Origin: JBMOLK01 sp049325575
GTDB lineage: Bacteria > Bacillota > Clostridia > Acetivibrionales > Acetivibrionaceae
NCBI GenBank assembly: GCA_049325575.1
Contig: JBMOLK010000137.1
Span: 1 to 13,301 of the forward strand
DNA length: 13,301 bases
Reading direction: 5' to 3'
The position numbers and the translations under genes are program-made. Shown here one piece after another: positions 1 to 6,590 of the stretch. Numbering within the stretch: position 1 is the stretch's first letter; the number at the start of each line of letters is the position of its first letter. Below the pieces are notes generated by a model that searched no databases, was not told the DNA's origin, and worked only from the letters and a program-made list of their open reading frames with translations.

Positions 1-651
1 AATAAGTTTATTCAGGTACAATACATCACTTTCTATATCTCTTTCTACCTCGCCTATTAGATCATGAAAACCGCTGACAAATGCAATTGGTATACAAAGC
101 TTGTCTGATATATTTTTTATCATTTCATGTCCTTCAAGTACATCCTTTGCAGTAGTGCTGGAAAGGATGTTTGTGTTGTTTACAAGCTTGGTTACCTTTA
201 ATCTGGACGAGCCTTCTATTTCATAAATCATTTGCTCGATCTTCTCTAATGTATCGGTCATAGGCCGCTTTGTATTAATAACAAAATACATTTCATAGTC
301 ATCATCCAAAATCTCATCCCTGTATCTGGATAAAACCCTTGCTCCGAGATCATCACCACCTACATCGAAAATTACGCTATATTCCTTTTTTTCAAACAGG
401 GTATTAATCTCTGCCGGAAGAGCAGGAACATCAACGTTCGTATTGGCATATAAGGGGGTAACTACCCATATATTTCTCGCCTCTAATACACTTTTTGCAT
501 CGGTAGTACGAAAATAAGGATTAACTATGTCAAAATCAACAATTGCAGTTTTAGGACACTGTTCAGAAAGTTTTAAGGCAAAGTTGACAGCTACTTCTGT
601 TTTTCCACTTCCAAAGTGTCCTGTGAAAATGCTTATCCGCTTTTTAAACAT
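1..651 (-). CDS. ParA/CobQ-like P-loop ATPase, C-terminus cut by window edge
   Basis: Reading the minus strand from 651 to the left edge gives 217 codons without a stop, so the gene continues outside the window. The protein starts MFKKRISIFTGHFGSGKTE; GHFGSGKT (about residues 11-18) is a Walker A P-loop. VDFDIVNPYFRT follows at about 38-49, and IFDVGGDDLGAR (about 95-106) fits a Walker B strand. This order matches the SIMIBI-class ParA/MinD/CobQ nucleotide-binding fold. The partner or substrate is not evident. I chose the ATG at 651 over the in-frame ATG at 657 because AGGGG lies 7 nt before the former but only 1 nt before the latter. A good promoter lies directly upstream. My impression that clostridial homologues can sit beside 2-oxoacid:ferredoxin oxidoreductase genes is memory only and cannot be tested here. 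Confidence 0.85.
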   Translation of the reverse strand, partial: MFKKRISIFTGHFGSGKTEVAVNFALKLSEQCPKTAIVDFDIVNPYFRTTDAKSVLEARNIWVVTPLYANTNVDVPALPAEINTLFEKKEYSVIFDVGGDDLGARVLSRYRDEILDDDYEMYFVINTKRPMTDTLEKIEQMIYEIEGSSRLKVTKLVNNTNILSSTTAKDVLEGHEMIKNISDKLCIPIAFVSGFHDLIGEVERDIESDVLYLNKLI

Positions 652-683
652 GAACATACCCCTTATAATTATGATAACACATT

Positions 684-713
684 ATTATAACTTCATAAAT
701 AATTATTTAACAA
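684..713 (-). promoter_or_regulatory. Promoter of the P-loop ATPase gene
   Basis: On the minus strand a -35 TTGTTA (plus 708-713) and a perfect -10 TATAAT (plus 684-689) are separated by 18 nt. Transcription would start near 677, about 26 nt before the ATG at 651. This suggests the ATPase gene can be transcribed independently of tcdA. It is a sequence match only. Confidence 0.55.
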
Positions 714-733
714 AAAATTCTATAAATTTCTAT

Positions 734-1495
734 TTATTCTTTATAACCTATCAAATCTTTAACAACTTCACCAGCCATTATAAGCCCTACAACAGACGGA
801 ACAAAGGAAATGCTTCCCGGTATCTGATGCCTTACAGTACACTTTCTTGCAGTACCCTTGGGACATATGCAGCTGGAACTACAGCTTGAACTCTTGGTTT
901 CAACAGGCTTAATAGGTTCTTCCCTGGAGTACACAACCTTAAGAGACAGTATATTCCTTTTTCTAAGCTCCTTACGCATGACCTTTGCAAGGGGACATAT
1001 GGAGGTTGCATAAATATCTGCAACCTCAAACTTTGTAGGGTCCAGCTTATTACCCGCCCCCATGCTGCTTATAACAGGGATATCCATTTCATTTGCTCTC
1101 ACAATAAGATCAATCTTGCCGGTCACTGTGTCAATTGCATCTATTATATAGTCATAATCTTCATTGATAAGTTCACTTGCAGTATCAGGCATATAGAACT
1201 TTTGATGTATGGTTACCTGGGCCTTTGGGTTGATTTCTAGTATTCTGTCCCTCATAACCTCCACCTTAGGCTTACCTACAGTCTTTCTGGTAGCATGAAG
1301 CTGCCTGTTGATATTGGTAAGGCATATACAGTCATCATCAACCAGCACCAGTTTCCCAACACCGCACCTTACAAGACCTTCAACTGCAAAGGTTCCTACT
1401 CCGCCTATCCCAAATACAGCAACCTTACTATTATTAAGCTTTTCTAAAGCTTTTTCACCAATCAATAATTCCATTCTGGAAAACTCATGTAACAT
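734..1495 (-). CDS. tcdA: tRNA threonylcarbamoyladenosine dehydratase (TcdA/CsdL, ThiF-E1 family)
   Basis: 253 aa, the usual length for bacterial TcdA. The enzyme uses ATP to cyclise t6A37 to ct6A in ANN-decoding tRNAs in the cytoplasm. Seen in the sequence: the Rossmann/E1 nucleotide motif FGIGGVGTFAVEGL (about 28-41), the adenylation segment LVDDDCICLTNINRQLHA (about 51-68), DYIIDAIDTVTGK (about 116-127), SSMGAGNKLDPTKFEVADI (about 143-161) and the C-terminal IPGSISFVPSVVGLIMAGEVV. A cysteine-rich stretch (C205, C209, C211, C219) precedes that C-terminal motif. The start ATG has GGGTG about 6 nt upstream. The gene lies 98 nt downstream of the reductase gene and 82 nt upstream of the ATPase start; I see no convincing promoter of its own, so it may be read from the reductase promoter. 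Other ThiF-family roles (MoeB, ThiF) are less likely given the TcdA-like C-terminus. Confidence 0.88.
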   Translation of the reverse strand: MLHEFSRMELLIGEKALEKLNNSKVAVFGIGGVGTFAVEGLVRCGVGKLVLVDDDCICLTNINRQLHATRKTVGKPKVEVMRDRILEINPKAQVTIHQKFYMPDTASELINEDYDYIIDAIDTVTGKIDLIVRANEMDIPVISSMGAGNKLDPTKFEVADIYATSICPLAKVMRKELRKRNILSLKVVYSREEPIKPVETKSSSCSSSCICPKGTARKCTVRHQIPGSISFVPSVVGLIMAGEVVKDLIGYKE

Positions 1496-1593
1496 AAATT
1501 CACCCTGTAAATATTTTATCCTGTTTATCTAAGATTAGTCGATTTTATCTCTTTCATCTAATTCCAAAAAAAACAAATACCACAATATATAAA

Positions 1594-2184
1594 TCACTTC
1601 TTTTTCTCACATACTTCAAAAAGTCTTTTGCCGAGTATTTCAGCACGCTTTACAGCAAACTCATCCTTTTCTGCCGGCCTGTGAGCACACACTCCATGAT
1701 GTCCGCAGTCATCTTCTATATATCCATCTCCCACAATAACCATGCCATGTACCAGCATTATATCATGCAGAGCCTTTATTGTTGTCTCCTGCCCGCCATA
1801 TTTGGAAGCACCTACAGTCACTCCTGCAGCAGGTTTGTTGTAAAGAATCTTTTCTGCTCTAAGTTTTCTTGTCTTATCAAAAAAAGCCTTTAACTGAGCA
1901 CAAATACTTCCAAAATATGATGGGCTTCCAAACAGAACTCCATCAGCTTTCTTCAGTATCTCAAAAGCCTCTTCAAGCTTTGTTCCCTTATAGCATACGC
2001 CGGAACACGGTGTACTACACGCTGTACAAAAGCTGTGTTTTGCAGAACTTAAAAGCTCGGGCACTTCCAACACAACAGTCTCTGCCCCTAAACTCTTTGC
2101 CTTTTCTAGTACCACATTCATAAGGAATTTAGTATTCCCGTCCTTGTTTGGACTTCCATTAAGACCTACTATTAACAACTTCAT
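1594..2184 (-). CDS. Flavodoxin-fold NAD(P)H-dependent FMN reductase / iron-sulfur flavoprotein-like
   Basis: 196 aa from the ATG. Flavodoxin-like fold: MKLLIVGLNGSPNKDGNT (residues 1-18) is the FMN phosphate loop, and GSPSYFGSICAQLKAFFD (about 86-103) is the isoalloxazine-contacting segment typical of the NADPH-dependent FMN reductase family. It probably moves electrons from NAD(P)H through FMN; the acceptor is unknown. Between these motifs is a compact cluster C53-x2-C56-x3-C60-x3-C64, reminiscent of, but not identical to, the cluster-binding motif of iron-sulfur flavoproteins; C160 and C166 form another pair. The start is uncertain: the SD AGAGGTGAT overlaps the GTG (2187) and ATG (2184) codons, whereas a TTG at 2178 sits at better spacing. 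I keep ATG because MK(L/I)L is the usual family N-terminus. It has its own promoter at 2200-2228. Confidence 0.8.
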   Translation of the reverse strand: MKLLIVGLNGSPNKDGNTKFLMNVVLEKAKSLGAETVVLEVPELLSSAKHSFCTACSTPCSGVCYKGTKLEEAFEILKKADGVLFGSPSYFGSICAQLKAFFDKTRKLRAEKILYNKPAAGVTVGASKYGGQETTIKALHDIMLVHGMVIVGDGYIEDDCGHHGVCAHRPAEKDEFAVKRAEILGKRLFEVCEKKK

Positions 2185-2199
2185 CACCTCTAAATAATA

Positions 2200-2228
2200 A
2201 TACTAACATAATATTCAATAGTTCTCAA
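2200..2228 (-). promoter_or_regulatory. Promoter of the FMN reductase gene
   Basis: Minus-strand -35 TTGAGA (plus 2223-2228), 17-nt spacer and -10 TAGTAT (plus 2200-2205). The predicted start is near 2193, leaving a very short 5' leader that begins almost at the ribosome binding site. It lies downstream of the terminator at 2363-2414, so the reductase is probably a separate transcript from the dehydrogenase. Confidence 0.5.
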
Positions 2229-2266
2229 TTAAAACACAATAAAAAGCAATAAAAAGAACTATCAAA

Positions 2267-2326
2267 TTGGCAGAGTGAATAATATGCTTATCTTTTATGG
2301 CCGCTAACTCTACGTTTCGCAGCCAA
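2267..2326 (+). other. Foldable intergenic segment, possible small RNA upstream of a terminator
   Basis: This part of the 286-bp gap holds nested complementary segments: TTGGC (2267-2271) with GCCAA (2322-2326), AGAGT (2272-2276) with ACTCT (2307-2311), and an overlapping alternative GGCCGC (2299-2304) with GCAGCC (2319-2324, one mismatch). On the plus strand it is followed about 35 nt later by a strong intrinsic terminator. A weak plus-strand promoter (TTGGCA 2268-2273, 16-nt spacer, TATCTT 2290-2295) would start a transcript of about 110 nt, but would exclude part of the outer stem. I do not recognise a riboswitch or RNA family. It could also be merely spacer DNA on the minus strand. Confidence 0.25.
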
Positions 2327-2362
2327 AGCTTTCAAATGCTCTTCGATTTTTTACAACAAAAT

Positions 2363-2414
2363 AGGGATAGGTACTGGCGGAACCAATACCCGCCTGTTGA
2401 CTATCCCTTTTTTT
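2363..2414. terminator. Hairpin terminator, strongest on plus strand, also serves the dehydrogenase gene
   Basis: AGGGATAG (2363-2370) pairs with CTATCCCT (2401-2408), and inside it GGCGG (2376-2380) pairs with CCGCC (2390-2394) around a 9-nt loop. On the plus strand seven T residues follow (2408-2414). On the minus strand the stem is followed by ATTTTGTTG, a weaker tract, 65 nt past the dehydrogenase stop codon. It is probably bidirectional. The strong T tract on the plus strand is notable because no plus-strand gene is visible before it. Confidence 0.75.
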
Positions 2415-2473
2415 AAAAATTTACTTTGTATTTATTAATGAATCAAATCGTTAAACCAAGAAACTGTTGGTTA

Positions 2474-3421
2474 TTATAAAGCCTTTATGGTTTCCTTCAA
2501 TTTTTCCGCCGCAAGGTGCAGCTTTTTATACTCTTCCTCCTCCAGTGATATCTCGAATATCCTTTCAATTCCGTTGGAGTTAACGATAGAAGGTAGACTC
2601 AATGCTACATCACTAATACCATAGCTTCCGTTTATGACACTGCTTACAGTAATTATAGAATTTTGATTTTTCAATATTGCTTCAACTATTCTGTTTACAG
2701 CAAAAGCTATAGCATAATATGTTGCACCCTTTAGCTTTATAATCTCCGATCCCGACTCCTTAACATCCTTAGCTATTTTCTGCCTTTCCAAACTACCGCA
2801 TTTTTTCGTGCAGGTTGAACAAAACTCATCAAACCTCTGCCCTGCTATGTTGGTTGCACTCCACACGGGTATTTGTGCATCACCATGCTCCCCTATTATA
2901 TAGCCGTGAATATTCTTAACATCAATGTTACAGTGCTGGCTTAGAAGATAGCGGAACCTTGAGCTGTCTAAAACCGTCCCGGACCCGAACACCTTACCCT
3001 CCGGCAGTCCCGAGATCTTTTGTACTAGATATGTCAGTATATCTACAGGATTTGATACAACAACTATAACCCCACCATTATAATGCTGCATGATTTTTGG
3101 AACCATATCTTTTATAATATTTGCATTGTTTTTTGCTAGGTCAAGCCTGGTCTGTCCCGGTTTACGGGCGGCACCGGCAGTTATAATTATGATATCTGCA
3201 TCTTTTACTGCATCGTAATCACCGGAGGTTATGGACATCTGTCCGGCAAAGGCAAGGCCATGATTTAAATCCAGCGCTTCGCCCTGAGCTTTTTCCTTAT
3301 TAATATCAATCAATACAATCTCTGTGGCTAACCCGCTCATTGTTAGAGCAAATGCCGAAGACGCCCCAACAAAACCACTGCCTACAACAACCACCTTGCC
3401 TTTTGGCTTCACAAAATCCAT
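2474..3421 (-). CDS. LDH/MDH-superfamily dehydrogenase, probably malate-specific
   Basis: 315 aa from the ATG at 3421, which has GGAG about 9 nt upstream; the open frame extends 30 codons further upstream, but that extension is hydrophobic and unlike the family. NAD-binding GSGFVGASSAF (14-24) is followed by D39, which fits NAD rather than NADP. Catalytic residues are present: loop R92, D152, R155, and H179 in GEHGDAQIPVW. The key specificity position (102 in LDH numbering) reads AARKPGQTR, with Arg86 where lactate dehydrogenases have Gln; Arg is the malate dehydrogenase residue. The overall sequence is of the LDH-like type of MDH seen in clostridia. It would interconvert oxaloacetate and malate with NADH in the cytoplasm. 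A cysteine pair lies in CSTCTKKC. By residue logic I favour MDH, but automated annotation may say L-lactate dehydrogenase. It lies 112 nt downstream of the DJ-1 gene and is followed by a terminator. Confidence 0.85.
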   Translation of the reverse strand: MDFVKPKGKVVVVGSGFVGASSAFALTMSGLATEIVLIDINKEKAQGEALDLNHGLAFAGQMSITSGDYDAVKDADIIIITAGAARKPGQTRLDLAKNNANIIKDMVPKIMQHYNGGVIVVVSNPVDILTYLVQKISGLPEGKVFGSGTVLDSSRFRYLLSQHCNIDVKNIHGYIIGEHGDAQIPVWSATNIAGQRFDEFCSTCTKKCGSLERQKIAKDVKESGSEIIKLKGATYYAIAFAVNRIVEAILKNQNSIITVSSVINGSYGISDVALSLPSIVNSNGIERIFEISLEEEEYKKLHLAAEKLKETIKAL

Positions 3422-3533
3422 TAAAGTTCGCTCCTTCCCCTCTATAACATAAATCAACTGATTACTATTAAAATACCACCCAGATAAACAAAATAACAAA
3501 AAGGAGCACATTTATATTGCTTTCTCATGGACC

Positions 3534-4115
3534 TTATAGTTTGATTTCTGTATCCAACAAATGGAGAAACTTAGCCAGCCAATCAGGATGAGCAGGCCAG
3601 GCTGGAGCTGTAACAAAATTCTTATCCATATGAGATTTGTCCATGGGCAAATCAACATATTTTCCGCCTGCCAATTCAATATCAGGTTCTAAAGCAGGGT
3701 ATGCAGAGCATTGTACATCTTTCACCACTCCTGATGCTATAAGGACCTGCGCTCCATGACATATTGCACCGACAGGCTTGCCTTCAGATGCAAAATGCTT
3801 TACAGCATCAATAACCTTGGAATCAAGACGAATATACTCCGGTGCACGACCACCCGGTATTAGTAAAGCATCATATTCTTCTACATCAATTTCTTCAAAT
3901 GTAGCGTTTAGAGTAAAATTATGCCCCCTCTTTTCGCTGTAGGTCTGGTCCCCCTCAAAGTCATGTATGGAAGTCCTTACAATATCTCCGGCTTTTTTAT
4001 AGGGGCAAACAGCATGAACTACATGTCCAACCATTTTAAGAGCTTGAAAAGGAACCATTACTTCGTAATCCTCTACATAATCACCAACTATCATCAGTAT
4101 CTTTTTTGCTGGCAT
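3534..4115 (-). CDS. DJ-1/PfpI family protein (glutamine amidotransferase-like)
   Basis: 193 aa, a typical single-domain length. The nucleophile elbow GAICHGAQVL places Cys119 next to His120, and the acidic partner is Glu15 in VGDYVEDYE; these are the family's conserved reactive residues. The insert FEGDQTYSEKRGHNFTL (about 53-69) is characteristic of the PfpI/YhbO/plant DJ-1-like subgroup. Family members have been reported as proteases, chaperones or glyoxalase/deglycases, and the biochemical role is disputed, so I give only the family. The start is well supported by AAAGGAGGT 6-7 nt before ATG. A candidate promoter lies upstream at 4172-4201. The dehydrogenase gene lies 112 nt downstream on the same strand and may be co-transcribed. 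Confidence 0.85.
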   Translation of the reverse strand: MPAKKILMIVGDYVEDYEVMVPFQALKMVGHVVHAVCPYKKAGDIVRTSIHDFEGDQTYSEKRGHNFTLNATFEEIDVEEYDALLIPGGRAPEYIRLDSKVIDAVKHFASEGKPVGAICHGAQVLIASGVVKDVQCSAYPALEPDIELAGGKYVDLPMDKSHMDKNFVTAPAWPAHPDWLAKFLHLLDTEIKL

Positions 4116-4171
4116 TATAGTACCTCCTTTATATGTGGATCTATTAAAATTAAAACATATACATCAGAATA

Positions 4172-4201
4172 ATTATATTTATCATTCTTAAAAATATTCA
4201 C
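4172..4201 (-). promoter_or_regulatory. Candidate promoter of the DJ-1/PfpI gene
   Basis: A perfect -10 TATAAT (plus 4172-4177) lies 18 nt from a poor -35 GTGAAT (plus 4196-4201) on the minus strand. The predicted start is near 4165, about 50 nt before the ATG. The region is very AT-rich, so a chance match is possible. Confidence 0.35.
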
Positions 4202-4248
4202 GCAGCATAAATATAAAATTCCTTCACCCTTTGGATTATATATATGCA

Positions 4249-5607
4249 TTAAACTTTTGGAAGATAGAGGTACACTGTAGTGCCAACGCTCTCCTTACTT
4301 TGGATATCTATTCCACCACCGTGTTTTTGCATAACACTGTAGCAATATGATAACCCTAGACCATAACTCATATTAACGCACTTTGTTGTAAAGAAAGGCT
4401 TCATTACATGATTTAAGTTTTCTTTGGATATCCCTTGGCCGTTATCCTGTAAAGATATGACAACTTGATTTTTCATCTTTCTGGTTTGAATAGACAATAT
4501 TCCTTCTACATCCATGGCTTCTATGGAATTACGCAGGATGTTTATTATCACTTCTTTCATATGCACTTCATCACATATGACTTCCCCCTCATAGTTGTAT
4601 TCTTTTTTCACAGCAATTGATTTTTCTTCAATATATGGCTCAACCATCAATATGGAATTCTCAATAATATCAGCTATTCTGTGTTTTTTTCTGTCAAGAA
4701 CAACATCGTTAATATGGTGATGTATTTTATTCACCATCTCCAGCATGTGGGATGATGAATTTGAAATTATGCTTAAGTACTTGTTCAATCTCGGGTCGGC
4801 AGAATTGACCAGTGTATTAATATTATTAACACACATATTGATTTTGGAGATTTCATTTTTGATTGTGTGATTAATTAGAGCTGTTCCCAAACCCAAAGCT
4901 TTTATAGTATCATCCATATAAACCTTTTCCAGCTTTAGTCTTACCCCCAGAATTCCATACTTGTTACTAACTATAAAAAATAAAACTACGTTGGGAATAA
5001 TAAAAAATCCGTTATATCTCCACAAGTCATTTAAATTGAAAGCAAGTAATACATAATTGGTTAGAAGGCTAAAGAACGTAATTGGCGTAATCAAAAGACA
5101 TTTTAATAATCTATTCCACTTTACAAATACTTCTTTTTCTTTTATAAAGGCATGCACAAGAAGAAAGTTTGAAATTATCCAGTAAAGGATCACCCAAATT
5201 GAAAGTACCGTGTATGAAGGCTTAAAAACAGGCTTATTAGGATAAAGGATATACATGGCAATAATGGGTATTAGAACCATTATTGCTATTTTGGCCTTCC
5301 ATTTTTCAAGCCTTCCTTTAAACAATATGGAATCATAAACTGTAAACATCAGAAATGTATAAGGAGGAAAATAGTGGGTTGCAGAAGCAAGGTTTTCATT
5401 AAATGCTCTTATTAGATCAATGATATTTTGATTGCTCGTTATATTGCTATGTATAAACGGAATTATTGTCTCTCTTAAGACAACTGTGAAAGCCCCTAAT
5501 CCTGATAAATAAATAGTACTGCCTAGCCAATATATGGCCTTATTCTTTGAGTTTAAAACAATTAATATTGTTCCAAAGATAATTTCCAGCAAAAAAATAG
5601 TAAACAT
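4249..5607 (-). CDS. Orphan multi-pass membrane sensor histidine kinase
   Basis: 452 aa. The N-terminal half (1 to about 215) holds about seven hydrophobic segments (roughly 1-18, 25-45, 80-96, 107-122, 132-152, 168-188, 198-214), suggesting a membrane-embedded sensor without a large extracellular domain. The cytoplasmic half has the H-box ALINHTIKNEISKI with phospho-acceptor His247, the N-box INILRNSIEAM (N357/N360), the G1 box QDNGQGI (Asp388), MKPFFTTK and the G2 box YGLGLSYC, followed by GTTVYLYLP. All ATP-binding boxes of HATPase_c are present, so it should be active. No response regulator gene is adjacent; clostridial orphan kinases often feed Spo0A, but that is only a possibility here. 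A promoter lies directly upstream and SD GGGGG about 11 nt before the ATG, so it is transcribed separately from trp. The signal sensed is unknown. Confidence 0.88.
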   Translation of the reverse strand: MFTIFLLEIIFGTILIVLNSKNKAIYWLGSTIYLSGLGAFTVVLRETIIPFIHSNITSNQNIIDLIRAFNENLASATHYFPPYTFLMFTVYDSILFKGRLEKWKAKIAIMVLIPIIAMYILYPNKPVFKPSYTVLSIWVILYWIISNFLLVHAFIKEKEVFVKWNRLLKCLLITPITFFSLLTNYVLLAFNLNDLWRYNGFFIIPNVVLFFIVSNKYGILGVRLKLEKVYMDDTIKALGLGTALINHTIKNEISKINMCVNNINTLVNSADPRLNKYLSIISNSSSHMLEMVNKIHHHINDVVLDRKKHRIADIIENSILMVEPYIEEKSIAVKKEYNYEGEVICDEVHMKEVIINILRNSIEAMDVEGILSIQTRKMKNQVVISLQDNGQGISKENLNHVMKPFFTTKCVNMSYGLGLSYCYSVMQKHGGGIDIQSKESVGTTVYLYLPKV

Positions 5608-5627
5608 TTTAGCTTTTTCCCCCTGAA

Positions 5628-5657
5628 ATTATAATATCATATAAAAGCTAATGTCTA
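5628..5657 (-). promoter_or_regulatory. Promoter of the histidine kinase gene
   Basis: Minus-strand -35 TAGACA (plus 5652-5657), 18-nt spacer and perfect -10 TATAAT (plus 5628-5633). Transcription would start near 5621, about 14 nt before the ATG. This argues that the kinase has its own transcript rather than depending on the trp operon. Confidence 0.6.
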
Positions 5658-5678
5658 CTATTACTTTTTAATCATGAT

Positions 5679-5797
5679 GTAACTGCTGACTGCGCCTTGG
5701 CTTCTCAATCAGTAACTTCCCCTACTGTTTTTGCTTCCGGCTTATTTTCCTGCAAATAGCCACGCAAAAAAGGGGAAGTAACTGCTGACTGCGCCTT
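5679..5797. repeat. Palindromic element with 20-bp direct repeats after trpA
   Basis: A 20-bp sequence beginning GTAACTGCTGAC occurs twice in the same orientation, at 5679-5698 and 5778-5797, with a 99-bp offset; the second copy runs into the trpA stop codon. Between them lies a long inverted repeat: 5710-5723 pairs with 5771-5784 (13 of 14 bases), 5728-5734 (TTTTTGC) pairs exactly with 5764-5770, and the centre (GGC/GCC plus AAATA/TATTT) can pair as well. The whole 5710-5784 segment can form one long hairpin. No T tract follows it on either strand, so it is not a standard intrinsic terminator. It may be a small repetitive palindromic (REP/MITE-like) element or a transcript 3'-end stabiliser. 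Confidence 0.7.
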
Positions 5798-6590
5798 AAC
5801 TATCCATGGCGTCTCTTAAGGCTTTTACAAATTCACCTACATTTCTTACTGCTTCATCTTCACTCCTGCTCACTTCGACCTGTCTTACTATGGCGCTTCC
5901 TACGATGAGTCCGTCACAATAGCCCTTAAGCTCTCTTATATGCTCCGGGGTGGAAATTCCAAATCCCAATGCCTTAGGTATTTTTGAGTACTTGTTTATA
6001 TATGAAAAGAATTCATCAAAGTCTGTATCAAATTCCTTTCTTACACCTGTAACACCAAGTGAGGATACACAGTATAAAAATCCTTGTGCTTCCTTGGCTA
6101 CCTTTTCAATTCTATCCTTTGATGTAGGTGAAACCAACGTAATTATATCAACTGGATACCTGGATGCGATTTCATCAAGCTCCTGCTTCTCCTCAAAAGG
6201 CAGATCAGGAATGATGAGACCGTCAATACCCGATTGTACACAGTCCTGAAAGAACCTGTCAGGCCCATACTGCAAAATGCAGTTATAATAGAGCAAATAC
6301 ACCAAGGGAACCTTAACTTCTTTTCTGATTTCACTTACCATGTTCATTATATCTTTTATTTTAATATCGTTCTTTAATGCTCTGCTGTTTGCCAGCTGTA
6401 TTACGGGCCCTTCGGCAATAGGGTCTGAATAGGGTATTCCAAGCTCTATTATATCAGCCCCCTTTTGTTCCATCTCCTTTACAATCCTTATAGTAGCATC
6501 TAAGGTAGGGTCACCTGCAGTAACAAAAGTAATAAGGGCCTTTTTATTCATCTCCCTTAGCTCATCGAATTTACCACTTATTCTATTCAC
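5796..6590 (-). CDS. trpA: Tryptophan synthase alpha subunit
   Basis: 264 aa, full length. Cleaves indole-3-glycerol phosphate to indole and glyceraldehyde-3-phosphate and channels indole to TrpB in the alpha2-beta2 complex. Seen: FVTAGDPT (about 22-29), catalytic Glu49 in IIELGIPYSDP, LIIPDLPFEE, YCVSSLGVTGVR and GFGISTPEH. The second catalytic acid, Asp60 in the Salmonella enzyme, is Glu here (IAEGPVIQ), a conservative change. Translation starts at a GTG located within the last codons of trpB; the overlap is 8 nt (GTGAATAG), with GGGGGTGG as ribosome binding site, so expression is probably translationally coupled to trpB. It is the last gene of the operon, and its stop codon lies inside a repeated sequence. 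Confidence 0.96.
   Translation of the reverse strand: MNRISGKFDELREMNKKALITFVTAGDPTLDATIRIVKEMEQKGADIIELGIPYSDPIAEGPVIQLANSRALKNDIKIKDIMNMVSEIRKEVKVPLVYLLYYNCILQYGPDRFFQDCVQSGIDGLIIPDLPFEEKQELDEIASRYPVDIITLVSPTSKDRIEKVAKEAQGFLYCVSSLGVTGVRKEFDTDFDEFFSYINKYSKIPKALGFGISTPEHIRELKGYCDGLIVGSAIVRQVEVSRSEDEAVRNVGEFVKALRDAMDS

Noticed and set aside
527..889. Plus-strand ORF of 120 codons
   Set aside because: It overlaps the ATPase and tcdA genes in antisense, has no family resemblance and no ribosome binding site; it is a shadow frame.
1513..1542. Promoter before tcdA (TCGACT, 18 nt, TAAAAT)
   Set aside because: The implied transcription start would fall inside the ribosome binding site, and the -35 is poor.
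2267..2326. Known riboswitch (cyclic-di-GMP, glycine, cobalamin, purine)
   Set aside because: None of the conserved core motifs I know for these classes is present on either strand.
3422..3511. 30-codon N-terminal extension of the dehydrogenase (start at 3511)
   Set aside because: The extension is unlike the family, while the ATG at 3421 has a good ribosome binding site and gives the usual 315-residue length.
5710..5784. Intrinsic terminator of the trp operon
   Set aside because: The hairpin is long, but no T tract follows on either strand; I list it as a repeat element instead.
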